The notes under the pieces are model-generated. The model was not told where the DNA came from. It was given only the letters and a program-made list of their open reading frames with translations, and ran no database searches. Made by a program: the position numbers and the translations under genes. DNA of 64,000 nucleotides. Source: Verticillium longisporum. Taxonomy: Eukaryota > Ascomycota > Sordariomycetes > Glomerellales > Plectosphaerellaceae. The stretch spans positions 1,612,001 to 1,676,000 of the forward strand of contig JAETXT010000014.1 in NCBI GenBank assembly GCA_019188255.1. The letters are read 5' to 3'. Of the stretch, positions 34,319 through 46,927 are shown one piece after another; positions within the stretch are counted from its first letter, which is position 1; the number at the start of each line of letters is the position of its first letter.

Positions 34319-35687
34319 AGCTGGTAGCTGGTTGTCTGACCTCGTCGCACAGCTGGGAGGCGGGGTACGACAGACTTTGGTTGCCGTGGTTGTGACGCTT
34401 GCGTTTGCCTGCGTCGAGCTGCGTTACAATCACGAGCGTCAGACGCTTGTTGGCAAAGAAAGGCAAAAAACCGTCGATACGAGAGAGGGGGAAGCTCCGG
34501 TGTTTGGATCCAAAACAAAGCCGAGCTAGCGATGACCTGCAGTAGCTGGTGCAGGACAAGGCAATCCATCGGGTCGAGCCTTGGAAGAGCCCAGATCGGG
34601 AGCTGGATGTGCAGCTGCTTGCATGCCAAAGTCAGTCAGACTTGGATGGCAAAGCCGCTCGGATGTCGTGATTAGCGCGCGGGGCAACCAGGCGAGAGGA
34701 TTCAGATTTTGATGGGATAAAAGGGCCCCATGTATGCTGAGGAGAAAACGGCGTGTTGGGAAGACGCGTGCTTGCGCGACTTGGTGGGGGGCAGCAGGTA
34801 TCTAGATAGATAGGTACCTGAGGTGAGACGTGTCGAATGCTCTACTGCATGCTCAATTGAGCCTCGACTCGAAATCCAATGTTCACGAGCAAGGCATGGC
34901 AGTAGCAATGTGCCAACAATGTCGACAGGGATGGTGATAGCTCTCAACAAAGCAGCTGAAGAGCACACAATCGCACCATGTGCATCTGCTTGCTTCTGGT
35001 CCACCCCCCGGCTAGCTACAGCCCACTGGAGGTGCGGAAGCTGCAGTGATCCATGGCGCAGCAAGGCCTCCGAGGCCTGACTCTCCCAGTGGATAGGTGG
35101 ACGGTCCAGCGGTTGACAGGCGCTAGGGCGTCGCAGATAGGTGGGCACGTGCCGTAGTCTGCCTCTGATTCCCTGCTAAATGCACCCAGTCTGTAGTATC
35201 GCTGCCGGGATGCCACCGTCGTCAGGGCAACCTATGCGGCAGTCCCCCCTTGTGCCTCCTTCTCGCCTGTTTGTTTACCGTCATCACCCCGCGCTCCAAT
35301 CATCCGACCAGGCGCACCAGCTCCCCCCTCAAGTGCCAACCCCCCCCCCCCCTCTCGCTGCTGCTCGTCCTTAAACAACATAACAGACCCGCGGGCACCA
35401 CACCAACCACATCTCGCTTCTTCCTCACACCACTTGCCAGGAACGCTGTTGATATCATTCTTCCGCTATAGCGGTATTGCGATTGTCTGGCCCGTCTGTC
35501 GACCTGCCGTTTTTCACTTCTCCCATCCCGACAGGACCATTCGCACCTTGCAAGCCTTTCCAGCATTCCAGCCAGCCGCTATTGCCTCGCGCGAGTCGAT
35601 TCTCGTTCCGAAAACCCTTGCGACCTTACCACCTCGGCCCACCAGCATCGATACCTCTGAGAGGTCGCCATGACATCGTAGCCCACA
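34319..35687. other. Intergenic region between HIS6 and BUD4
   Basis: No gene supported. AGGTACCT occurs at 34812-34819. A run of 13 C at 35340-35352 starts a CT-rich stretch (to ~35660) that is probably the BUD4 promoter and leader. Confidence 0.6.
34801..34820. repeat. TAGATAGATAGGTACCT intergenic repeat
   Basis: Serial TAGA units lead into AGGTACCT (34812-34819), another member of the recurring intergenic motif group. Confidence 0.45.
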
Positions 35688-38600
35688 ATGGAGAACGAGG
35701 AACCCGTGAGTGCTATGCTATTGCCCTTCGTCGTCCCTTTGTCTCTCGGTTGATGATGGCCCCCTGAACCCCTTGGCTGACCTCCCCCAGGTGCACCCTT
35801 TGCGCATCTCCAAGAGCAGCTCTGCCGTCTCTTCCCCCAACAAGATGATGGCCAGCAGCCTGCCTCGCCCGCTCTCTGAGCTGTCGCCTTCCGACACAAG
35901 GCGAAACTCTCCTAGCTGGAACCAGAACCAGCAGCCCACAAAGGTGAGTCCCGCGCCCCATGAGTGTCTGAGACAGTACGAAGATAAAGGCCACTCGAGC
36001 TGACAACGATTTCCAGAAAATGGCCTTGAACCAGGACTCATCTCCATTCCAGTCGTCCCCACTGGAAACTGCCTCGTCGCCCCGCCTGTTCTGGCAGAAT
36101 CGCAACCTCAACTCCATCAGCACCGACGGACTCTACGGACGATCTGGCTCTCCTTCACCCACCCGTCGTTCCTCCATCGAGCGCCTGCAGAAAGCTTCTC
36201 GCGTCAAGAACAGCAACATCCTCGCCCTCGAGCAAAAGCTGGAATACGACCCTACACGCCTACCTCAGATCGAGCGCCCTCTTGCTAAGGTCCAGGGAAA
36301 TGCCTTTGGCGCTTCTGGCATGAGCGGTCTTCGCTCCGAATCCGACCGAAGCGGCTTCACTCATTCTCGTTCCGACAGCAAGACAAGCATCCCCATCTAC
36401 AGCCCAACATCGAGCCCAACCAAGACCAACGCTGCCGCCCAGTCATACTTTGCTCCAATGTCGGACGCCGACACGACCAACCCGCCTCGCACCCCCAGCA
36501 AGGACCAGGCCTCCCCCATCAAGTCATCTCTCTCCACCACCAAATTCAAGTCGAGCGTCGACCAGGACAACGGCTTCTGGTCCGAGGACAACTCGTGTGA
36601 CGACCGCGAGCTTCCTAGTGGACGAGCCCTTCACCGTCATGCGACCAAGAGTGTCACTTTCGACGCCGCCCCTCCACAGATCAACGAGTATGAGACGGCA
36701 ACGCCTGACATCTCTTCCATCGGCACAAATTCTCGCGAGGGCAGTTTCGAGTCCAACGAGGACGAGATGGAGGACCGTCTGCACCACCGCTTTGGCGACC
36801 ACGATGCGGAGGACAGTTTCGACGCCTCGCTCGAAGATACGGATAAGACGCCTGTTGTCGGCCCAGATGACTGGAGGCAATCTGTCACGCGTGATGATGA
36901 CCCCTTCGAGAGCAGCCCCATGCCCGAGGCGCGCCCTCATCAATATGCTTCCAACAGGCCGGCCCACTTGCGAACCGATTCTGCCAATTCGGCAGGCTCA
37001 GACCACCGTCCGCTGCCGCCTCTCCCTGGCCAGATGACGCGTCGTGATTCTGTGCAGTCTTCTCCTGGACTGTCTGCCACGGCCGAGAGGATGCTTGGCT
37101 CGCCTAGGAGCCTGCCCTCGCCCCCTCCTGCACTTGCGAGCAAGTCGGAGATCCAGAACATTGGCAACGGCAAAATGTCTCTTGAGGAGCGACTCAAGCT
37201 TATGATGCTGTCCGACGATGTCAAGTCGGCTAACGAGCAGCAGAGGGAGCGCCGTCTTCGTCGCGGCGTCCAGCGCGACCGTCTCCAGAGCCCCACGCCC
37301 GACCGTGAATCCGTCGCCTCAAGCATGCTTGAAGCTGATGAGCAGGATGACACCATCGGCGATCTTTCTGGTCTCGGTGATTACGAGCTGCCGCAGCGCA
37401 TCTCGCGCGAATCTATCCTGCGTCGTGTGAATGGCAACCAACAGTCGCCAGGACGGGACTCAGAGTACCAATTCTCTTCACCGCCTCCGAGCTCGAGCCC
37501 TGAGCGTGGACCTGATCGCCGCCTTGCTTATGATCCTGACGTTCCGATTCCATCTACCGAGGATCCTGGCCAGGATGATGCTGAGATGCTCGATGCAGAG
37601 GATAGTGTCATCATTCATCGAGACGTGCACAGTCAGGACAGAGACAGCGAAGATCGGGACGATGCGGATGGCGACTATGATTCCATCACAGACTTGTATC
37701 ACCGCGACGACTCTCGGTTGACGGACCGCGATGACGATGAGGCCAGCCAGTACTCCGACGATCAGAGGTTTGACAGCAAGGATCCTGAAGTCCAAGAAGT
37801 CAAGGTCAAGGAGGTTCAAGTCATTGAAAGCGATGAAGAAGTCACGACACCACGTGCTGCAAGCCCCATGGATCACAACAAGGTCATGTCTGAGGTTGTC
37901 CTGGACCACGTTGAGCAAAAGCCAGTCGAAGTACAGCAGGCTGCGCCAGAGCCTCTAGCGGACAAGCCCTCTGAGGCAGATGTGCACAAGGAGAAAGGCA
38001 CCACAAGTTCTGGGCTCCCAGAATTCAAGAGCAACGATTCCGAGAACCTCTTTTCTAAGGGCTTGTCGACATACATGCTGCCCAGACCTGACGAGGTTAC
38101 TCCTCAGGTCGAGGATCTGGAGCCGCCCCCTAAGATGACGGATGCTCGCGCGTTCCTACAGCGCCCTTATACTCCTGATCAGCTATCGAAACCTGAGTAC
38201 GATGGGTCAGGCTGGGGAGAGCCCGATGAGGAAGAATTTGACGAGCCAGGTACACCAGACTCTGTCATCCACCACCCTGTCTCAGACGAGGAGGACCTGG
38301 AGGAGATCGAGGAGGAAGAGGAAGAAGCCATATCACCAGTCGTTCCCGAGCGACAGGCAACTATCAAGGCGTCCGGCTCCAAGCTCAAGACCCGCCCTTC
38401 AGCGACCCCCTCAGACATTGTCTCGATGCGAGATGCTCGGCGCCAGGTCAGCCGAGAGGTACCTGAGATTCCTCCCATTCCCGAGCGCCACCGCAACCGG
38501 ATTTCCAGAGATTTCGACGCCGAACGCGAGGCTGACACTGGTGACGATTTCCTGGAACGACACCCCAGCTTTAAGAAGCGCAGTCTCACATTGGATCTCG

Positions 38601-40454
38601 ACCTGGGTCTCAGCCTTGACCAGGACTTTGAGCGCGTCATTGAGGCACAAAAGGTGGCATATACCCAAGAACCCCCAAAAGCACCCTCCTTCGCAACCGG
38701 CAGCCCCAGTAGACAAGCGTCTAAACCACCTCCATCCATCAACACCAATCCAACTGAAACTTGTATGATAAATGCTAACGTAAGTTCTCGCCGTCAGCGT
38801 GGCTACCTTATGCGGCAGAACACGAAGCTCGTTACTGCCAGCGATAAGCAGACTGACGATTACTGGATGACCAAGTCGGCCGGCAACTCGCCGGTCAAGA
38901 AGGAGCGTCCCCAGACATGGACTGTCGAGCCGTGGAACAGCAAGCCCAAGCAGAGAAGTGTTCGCAAGCGACATGGTGCGAGCGGGCCGGTCCCGCCGAT
39001 GCCTGGTCAGGAGAGTAATGCTCGTCTGAGCGGCAACACGGACGATATGAACCCCGAATTGGCGACTGAAGAGAGCGGTGAGCGCGGCAGACTTTTCGTC
39101 AAGGTCATGGGAGTAAAGGATCTGGACCTTCCCATTCCTAGGAGTGAGTATTTTCGTCCACACTCGCGAAGCACAATGCTAACCTTGAATAGATGAGAGG
39201 TCCTGGTTCAGTCTCACTCTCGACAATGGCGTTCACTGTGTGACAACGGCCTGGCTCGAGCTTGCGCGCAACGCCCCCATCGGGCAGGAGTTTGAGCTGG
39301 TCGTGCCTAATGATCTCGAGTTCCAGCTGACTCTGAATGTCAAGCTCGAGAAGCCCGCAGCGCTCAAGAAGGTCATCCAATCGTCACCCACCAAGGTCAC
39401 AAAGCCAAAGACATCGACCTTCAGCAGAGTGTTCGCTTCGCCCAAGAAGCGTAAGGAGATGGAACTCCGACACCGCGAGGAGGAGGAACGTCAGGCAGCC
39501 CAGCAACGCGAGGCAGCACAAGCACGACAGATCAAGGCAGCCCCAACCTCATATGATCTCTTATCACCACTGGCTGCGGAGGATGGAAGCTTCGCTCGTT
39601 CCTACGTCTGCCTCAAGGAGCACGAGTCTCGCTGCTACGGCAGGCCATACCTGGCCGAGGTTGCCTGCTTCAACGAGTGGGCTACAGAGGAGGCTGGCTT
39701 TGCTTCCAGCGTGAAGAGCAAGCGCGGCAACACTGCCGTTGTCCGGAAGGCTCCTTACAAGATCGGCAACCTCGAGCTCCAGCTTCTCTTCGTCCCTCGC
39801 CCCAAGGGCGCGACGGATGAGGACATGCCTAAGAGCATGAACTCATGCATTCGTGAGCTCAAGGCCGCTGAGGAGCGCTTGTCTCGCAACTGGGAGGGTA
39901 ACCTGAGCCAGCAAGGTGGTGACTGCCCGGTATGTTCACTTGACATCTCTTGAAGTATGGAACCAAGAACTGACAATCTACAGTACTGGCGTCGCCGCTA
40001 CTTTAAGCTGGTTGGCACCAAGCTGACTGCTTACCACGAATCAACACGTCAACCCCGTGCCACCATCAATCTCAGCAACGCCAAGCGTTTGATTGACGAT
40101 CGCCGAGCTCTTGTCGAAAAGGAGACGCTCGGCAAGGGTGGCCGCCGTCGCCGATCCGCCTTCGCCGAAGAGGAGGAAGGCTACATGTTTGTTGAGGAGG
40201 GCTTCCGCATCCGCTTCAACAATGGCGAGGTCATTGACTTCTATGCCGATACAGCCGCAGACAAGGAAGGCTGGATGAAAGCACTGAGTGACGTGGTCGG
40301 GCGCGGCGAGTCGGGCTCCGACGATGATGTCAGCCGCAGCAAGTTGAAGGGCAAGTGGTGCGACCTCATTCTTAAGCGCGAGGAGGCGATCAAGAAGCGT
40401 GCTGAGAGCGGCGGTCGTCGTACGCACTCGAGGACAAAGAGCACGTACAACTAA
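35688..40454 (+). CDS. BUD4: Bud4-type septum landmark protein (anillin-like, PH domain)
   Basis: Exons 35688-35705, 35791-35943, 36017-39143, 39193-39929 and 39984-40454 encode 1501 residues with intact frame. The first exon is only six codons, supported by GTGAGT and CCCCCAG signals. The long N-terminus is disordered and rich in Ser and acidic residues. The conserved part starts near 1000: RQRGYLMRQNTKLV; RLFVKVMGVKDLDLPIPRNERSWFSLTLDNGVHCV, split by intron 3; an anillin-like beta-sandwich; and a C-terminal PH domain (~1343-1455) with YWRRRYFKLVGTKLTAYHE and DFYADTAADKEGWMKAL. Bud4/Int1/Mid2-type proteins organise septins and the septum site. A TGCTAAC and a CAG near 38770-38797 mimic an intron, but removing it would be 35 bases and break the frame, so it is read through. 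Confidence 0.93.
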
Positions 40455-41488
40455 ACCTCCCTCGGTTGTTGCGCCTTCCTTCACTTCATCCTTCTTCACG
40501 ACTTGGCACGACTGACATGATCCCGGCCTCGGGACGAGATTGCGATGATTAAAGGGGAACATGATCTGATGACTACAGAGAAGCGGTCATCTTACGGGTC
40601 AGCGGTGCCCTGTCTCTTTTCTGGGGATCATCGTGCTCAGCCGAACCCTTGAAAACAAAAAACCAACGACGCCTTGCGCGCGGTGCTCTCTTCATTTTAC
40701 TTTGTTTAATCAGTTTTTTTTTTCTGTTTCTTCTTTCCCGGTATGTTAGGACAGGGCGTTCCGGTGGCGTTCCGGCATGGCTCATGGATGAGGAAAGGGA
40801 TGGAAACGGTGTGGCGCCGGGGGGAGATGGACGGATGTCTTCTTCCGTCCGGCTTTGGGTCATTGTAAAAATAGGAAAACTACATATTTCTGTCACTTGC
40901 TAGCCAAGCAGAGTGTGAACGTATGCAGTTGACTGCTTTGCTTTGTGTATTTGTGTCTACCCCCGACTGGGCACCCTGACGGCCTTGATGGTTGTGTGCG
41001 AGATCAGTCACGAGAGCACGCTCTGACGAGGCTGTTCCGGCAAGGGTGGTTCGGGGCAGTTCAGCAGAGGACTTAGCTGGTCGTTGTCGTGGACAGGCTG
41101 TGAGAGCCATTTTGTCGCAGGTACGCTGACGATGGTTCTCGTTCGATTGCCTGAAAATAACAGCCTGAACAGAGGGGTCAAGTGGGCAGCTTTTCTAAGA
41201 AGAGACGCATCCAGAACAAGAGGTTCAGGCTCATCACATTGTCTAGAGCGTCACAGTCTACGATACGGCACTGATCCACGGGTCACAACATGACAAGAAC
41301 ATCGAGGGCACGCACGCAGCACATAGGGGGCGTCGGGTCGTAGATGAAACTGACTTGCTTGCTATCCAGTCGAGATGGCCGTTTTTGTTTTCGAGTTCCG
41401 ACGTCACCGAGCCACGCCAATAAACTATCAAGTCGCCGAACACCGTCCCGATCGCGTCGTAAATGAGCCTGCACTCGGAAACATGACT
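40455..41488. other. Convergent spacer between BUD4 and coronin
   Basis: No gene supported. T-rich runs near 40690-40735 probably belong to the BUD4 3' region. Both flanking genes end here, so it contains two 3' untranslated regions. Confidence 0.6.
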
Positions 41489-43667
41489 TTACTCCTCCCG
41501 GTAGGCCTCGAGCTCGAGCTCGAGCTGCCGGATGCGCTCGCTCTGGTCCTGGGAGCCGCCGCTTGGCGCGTTGATCTTGCGCTTGAGGCTGTCGACCTCG
41601 GAGGCCAGGTGTGTGATGATCTTGGTCTGCTGCTCCAGAAGCTGCTTGATCTCGGCCAGGTGTGTGTCGCCGGACGACGAGGTGGCGGCAGCTGCGGGGC
41701 TCGCGGACGCAACTGGTGCCGCAGCAGGGCTCGGGGCGGGGGCGGAGAAGGTCTTGGTAGGAGGCGGCTGCGACGTGACTGGTGACCTGGCCGGCGGGGA
41801 GGCGGGTTTGGCCTGCGCAGCCGGCGTGCTGACGTTGGCAGGGGGCTGGGGCTTGGCCTGCTCGGACCGGATGGGAACATTGGTGCGCGGCTGGGGTCTC
41901 TGGACCTGCTCGAAGCTCGAGTCATCGTCGTCGCTGCTCTCCTCGGCGGGCTCGTTATCCTTGAACTTGTTGGCCATGTTAGACATGGAGTTCTGCTGCT
42001 CCTTCATAGAAGGAGGCGGCGATCGAACGGCAGGCTGCGCAGGCTCGGGCTTCGGAGCAGGCGTCGCGGCGACGGGTGCCGCGGGGGGCTTGTAGTCAGA
42101 GGCCACTTCCTTGGGCGCATTGCCCTCGTAGATGCTCTCCAGGTCAATCTTGGAGGGGATGCCGTCCTTGCCATCAATCCACTCCTTGGAAGAGACGGCA
42201 GGTTTGCTGCCAAAAGCGGGAGGGAAAATGTCCGACTGGAAAGCCTCGGCCCTGCGGGGAACGGTGAACGAGATGGGTTCAATGTAGGAGTCATTGACCG
42301 TCTTGTATGCGCGCATGACCTCGTTCTCGTGGACCTGAAGAGTATTAGACAAGTCCGTTGACGCTCGATGAGCTACTCACGTTGATACCACGCCTGGGAA
42401 CAAAGGCAATGCCGCGCTGAGGCTCAAGAGACTTGTACTCGCTGAGGAACTCGAACTTGTCGTTCTGGTACTCAAAGTAGCGAATGTTGCCATCACTGTG
42501 GATGTCGTCAGCAGACGGGGATTGGTCACGTAGACGGTTGGTCACGTAGACGGCGGGAACTTACCCCTTGCCGGCAAGGTACAGGCAGTTGGAGCCATCG
42601 TCCCAGAAAGGCATGCAGACACCCGAGATGGAGTCAAGCATGGTGAAGCCGCCAATGGGGTCATCACGACCAGGCTCCCACAGGGCAATTTGACGCTCGC
42701 TCATACGCGAGAAGCCCGTGGTGGCGAAGCGGTTGTGTTCACCCAGCCAGACAGTCCTGCTGTTCTTGGCGCCAGCGTGGCCAGGCGCCTCGTGAACGGG
42801 GCGCTCTTGACGCACATCCCAGACACGGATCTTCTTGTCGCGGGAGGTCGTCACGAGCTGGGAGCCGGCGGCGTTCCACGACAAGCTCTGGACAATGTCG
42901 CCATGCTGCAGGGTGTGGGTGTTCTGGCCAGTGCTAATGTCCCACAGCTTGATGGTGAAGTCGCCAGAGGCGGAGGCCAGGATGTTGTCGGCAGCGGGGT
43001 TGAAGAGGACCTGGCCGACCTTCCTCGAATGGCCGCCAAGCTTGCTCACGGGGAGACGTCGGCGGGCTCTTCGGCATCGGTGTAGAGGGTGAAGTTATCG
43101 GGGACCTGCCAAATGAAGACCTTGCCATCTTCGGAAGCCGAGGCGATGATGCGATCGTTGAAGGGGTTCCTGTGGAATCAAAGTCGGACATCAGCAGTGC
43201 GCCCAGGTCGCGTGCGCCTGAAAGGGGAGGGGTGCGACGTACCAGTCGGTGTCAAGGACAGTGGCCGTGTGGCCGCGGAACAGGGGAATCTGGTCAGGCA
43301 GCTTGCCCTTCTCCTCGAGGGGAATGACGGCGAAAGCGCCGCCACCGCCGGCATCCCAATTGACCGAGAGGTATTCGGGGTTGGCCTGGGCAGACGTCCT
43401 GGTCAGCAAGGCATTCTAGTGCAGCGAGGCGACAAGCGCGCTCGTCAGCGCAGCGACATCGTACCTTGACTAGGTTCGTATCCCAGGCATTTCGGCTGAT
43501 GTGAAGGTTGTCATAGCAGAATTCCTTCCGGGTCGGCTTGCCAAAGACATGTCCTGGTTAAAGCATAGAGCCTGGGTCAGCTTGCGACGGAGAGGCGACA
43601 CAGAGCATGAAAGAGAGGGGAGGGAAGACCAACGGTACTTCGACGCTCGGACGAAGCGGCCTGCCAT
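41489..43667 (-). CDS. CRN1: Coronin, actin-binding WD40 protein, one frameshift
   Basis: On the minus strand the exons are 43667-43634, 43553-43465, 43385-43243, 43169-42565, 42495-42381 and 42334-41489, giving 610 residues after one correction. Splicing gives the classic start MAGRFVRASKYRHVFGKP then KEFCYDNLHISRNAWDTNLVKANPEY. A seven-bladed beta-propeller runs to ~400, with DISTGQNTHTL, IRVWDVRQERPV and the coronin-specific DDGSNCLYLAGKGDGNIRYFEY. A Pro/Ala-rich linker follows, then a terminal coiled coil (LAEIKQLLEQQTKIITHLASEVDSL...). Coronin bundles F-actin and regulates Arp2/3 at actin patches. Exon 4 stops early at the G run 43050-43053 (plus strand). One added base gives DVSPVSKLGGHSRKVG. 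Intron 4 holds a perfect 16-bp tandem duplication. Confidence 0.94.
42522..42553. repeat. 16-bp tandem duplication in a coronin intron
   Basis: TTGGTCACGTAGACGG occurs twice back to back (42522-42537 and 42538-42553), inside the fourth intron. It is a recent-looking duplication, or an assembly artifact. Confidence 0.9.
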
Positions 43668-45166
43668 CGGATCGGTATTGCGATGGCGTAGTGCTAGAAG
43701 AAGCTCAGATGTGTGCCCAGGGGCTGTGGGATGGAAGTCCGAGGGCTGGGCGGAGAGCTGTTACTGGAGTTGTCACGATACAGGAAAGTGTTCGAGACCG
43801 TGGTGGTTGGCAACTACCTATGGTGCTCCTGACCCTGCTCCTCCTGTTCGGCTGGTACCCCCCAGGTGTCGATTAGCAGGAGCAGGCGGGCAGATGCCCC
43901 ACTGTTAGTCTCCAGCGGAGGCCGGCCCACTGAAACCAATTGCCCAGCTGCGCCACGAGGCCTGATAGGACAGGGATGCTTCCTACATTATGCCTTGGAT
44001 TGCATCACGTGATGGGTGCCTTCACACGAGCGAGCTCTCCGTGTCCGAAATGGCTACAAACCTCCTACTTAGGTATTGTCCGATGGATTTCCCTGTTGCT
44101 GTTCTCCTTCCAGACACCAGACCAAAGACAAAGTTGTTGAATTCAGTGCTCGAGTCATCTTATCACGACCACGATGGGAGCTGTCCCAGAGAGACGACTA
44201 CCAACGCTGCAAACGAGCCAGACACACACTGCACCTATATTTAGATTCGTCAACGTTCAGAGCGACGTCAGCTCCGTGGCCATCTGGCGAACTCCACTTC
44301 TATCCCAGTCATCTGGCTTAGTTTTTGGCCGGCCGTACACAATGCATTTGTTGCCGCGTCAGTGAGACCATCTTACAAGCAAGACCGGATACAAATAGGA
44401 AAGTCGGGCGGAGAGCCGCCACTCGCTTCCATTATCAGTATACCATATTCGTCGCCCAGTTCCTTCATCGCAAAGTCTATGTGTTCGTCAGAGGCGAATT
44501 ATACTTGATAAAATGGACACGCTACAAACGAACCAGCCTGAACATGCCTGATTCGATTCTAGGAACGGAACTCCCACGTGAGCAGAGCTGCTAGAAGCAA
44601 AATAATGCACCCAAACACGGCAGCCTATAATATCAGCCCATGAATGGACGGGAACAAGTGCTTTCCAGTCATGTCTTACTCTGAAAGCCACAAGAGCTAG
44701 GCTACGCGGACGCTGCCCCCTGGTCTTCGTCAGGAGCTAGGACCAGATACATCATGGAGAGAGAATCCGCCGGTTATGGCATCTCGCGCAAGCCAAGATG
44801 TGGACGGATCTCGCTCAGGCGCGATTCACCAGGAACCGAATAGCTTTTATTTTGCGGGATTGCCAGCGAGTGCTACGTCGTGCAAGCTACGCCAGGGGGT
44901 CACCAGTTATCACCAGCCACAGCCGAGCTTTGATGCATTCGCTTCGTCTTCGATTATAATGGACGATTCATTCGTCAACTCTCTGTGATACATCAGTCGT
45001 AACTACTACGCGGCAATGGACTCAATCCTCAAGGACAGGTATCCTGGGTCGAAGGAACCACAGCTGACGGAAACCGAGCACTCTCAAATGTACAGCCAAG
45101 AACCCTAATCATTTCCCCCCCTGCTATGATCAAACTTGACAAGACAACACCAGCGAGCAGAATCCT
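43668..45166. other. Intergenic region between coronin and the transporter
   Basis: No gene is supported in these 1.5 kb; only short open frames without recognisable domains. It includes the coronin promoter (from 43668 rightwards) and the transporter 3' region. Confidence 0.6.
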
Positions 45167-46927
45167 CTACTCGTGGCGTGAGAGCAGCGCCGTCTGCGTC
45201 GCAGTCTGGGTCTTGTGAAATCGCCAGTGCTTGATCTTGCGTTCAAAAAGCTCGTCCAGTTCAGCAGCCGACCGTCCTTTGGTCTCGGGGATGAGGAACC
45301 ACATGATCACAACAAACGGCGCGCCCAGGCCCGCATAGAACCAGCCCGTCTTAAGCTCCCAACCCCACTCGTTGTCATTGACCATGTAGGGCGTCAGCAC
45401 ATTCATCACGACGCCCGCGACACATGTTGACGCCGCGCCGAAGCCCGCCGTATAGGGACGAAGACGTTGAGAGGAGATCTCGCCGATAAAGCCCCAACCT
45501 GTCGCACCGTTGGCTGTCATGCCAATATCTGTTTGTAAGGTCAGCAACTACTAGGGCTGTGAAGGACACGGGACAGGTGCTTACTCCAAAGACAGGCGAA
45601 GAGGACAAGCAGGTATTCGGTCGCCTTCACCCGCGGAACCACGCCCAAAATGCCTATGGCTGTGCATGCCACCCAGCACAGCGTCGAACCGCCGCATGAA
45701 ATGTTTCTCCGACCGAACTTGTCAGCCGTCAAGATGAAGATCAAGTTGGCGGCAATGTTGATACCGGACGTGATGCAGGTCGCCTGGAACGGGTCCTCCA
45801 CACCGGCCTGCTGGAAGAAATACGATGCGAAGGTCGAGAAGAGGGTCAAGCCGATGAATTGCTGCGTCATGAGCGTCCACAGCGCCGTGAGGGTGCGTCT
45901 CCCATCGGTGCCCCTGAAAATGGACCACCACTTCTCGTTCCGAGACGCCCGCGCGACCTCCATCTCGTGGTCCACAGCCATGACGAGCAACTGATACTGG
46001 TAGTCAAGGTCGTAGTCCTTGATTTCCCAGTGCAGCCGGCGCAGCGAGGCTTTCGCTCGCGACTCGTAGCCTCGGGTGACGCACCACGCTGGCGTCTCGG
46101 GCACGCACAGGAAGATGATGAGCATGAGCCCAATCTGCGCCCACTGCGTGTACACGGGCGTCAGCCAGTCGTCGGCATCGACCTTGGAGTGCACCTGCAG
46201 CGCCACGGGGGCGAAGAAGTTGCCCAGGCCGAACCAAAAGCTGTATGACATGAGGAGACCGCCACGGATGCGCACGGGGGCTGTCTCGGCAATGTAAGTC
46301 GGGATGGTGCTCTGCAGACAGCCGACACCAATGCCGGCAAGGAGCTTGGCCACGAGCCAGACGGGCCACGAGCGGGCAAGCGATTCAGCGAGCACGCTCA
46401 TGGCGAGCACGAACCAGAAGGCGTACATGGCGGCCTTGCGGCCGAAACGGTCCGAAAGGAATGGCAGGGAGGTCATGCCGATGATCTGGCCGACTGACAT
46501 GATGGATCCCCACGCACTCAAGATGGGCGACGCGAGGAACGGCTCGCCCGCGTTGTTGGTCTCTGTCGCGAATTGCCTGACAAAGCCCGGGTTGGCGACG
46601 ATATTTCCATTCATGCTGGGCTCGGGTCAGCTTCTCATATTCGTCAGCACGGAGGACAGCCAGCTACACGCACCCAATCTGGTAGCCATCCGTAGCCGCA
46701 CTAAAGGCGACGAGGAAGCACGTCGCAGTGCAAACCTTGAACGCCTTGATGGTCTCCCACAGGCTGAGCGTTTCGAAGCCAGAGATGCCCTGGCCCATGG
46801 CCGCGGCCTCCATGGAAGCCTCCTTGGCATCGAGCTTGCCCTGTTCTGCGACCTCACGGCGTTCAACGACGATGTTGTCGGAGGGCTGCCCCTCGAGGCC
46901 CGTAGCCGTTGCTTTTTCCGTAGCCAT
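45167..46927 (-). CDS. MFS sugar transporter (candidate rhamnose/rhamnoside importer)
   Basis: On the minus strand exons 46927-46674, 46615-45585 and 45528-45167 encode 548 residues. It belongs to the sugar-porter branch of the major facilitator superfamily, closest in look to fungal alpha-glucoside-type permeases. Signatures: an N-terminal cytosolic stretch; ATDGYQIG at the end of helix 1; DRFGRKAAM; a PVRIRGG-containing loop; PETPAW before the central loop; QQFIGLTLFSTFASYFFQ in helix 7; DKFGRR; and the terminal PETKGRSAAELDELFE. The frame is intact. It lies 1.2 kb downstream of a same-strand cytosolic-type alpha-L-rhamnosidase, so an imported rhamnoside or rhamnose is a reasonable but untested substrate. 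Confidence 0.9.

Noticed and set aside
38764..38798. Possible micro-intron in BUD4 (GTATGA...TGCTAAC...GTCAG)
   Set aside because: Only 35 bases and not a multiple of three; removal breaks the frame that continues into RGYLMRQNTK.
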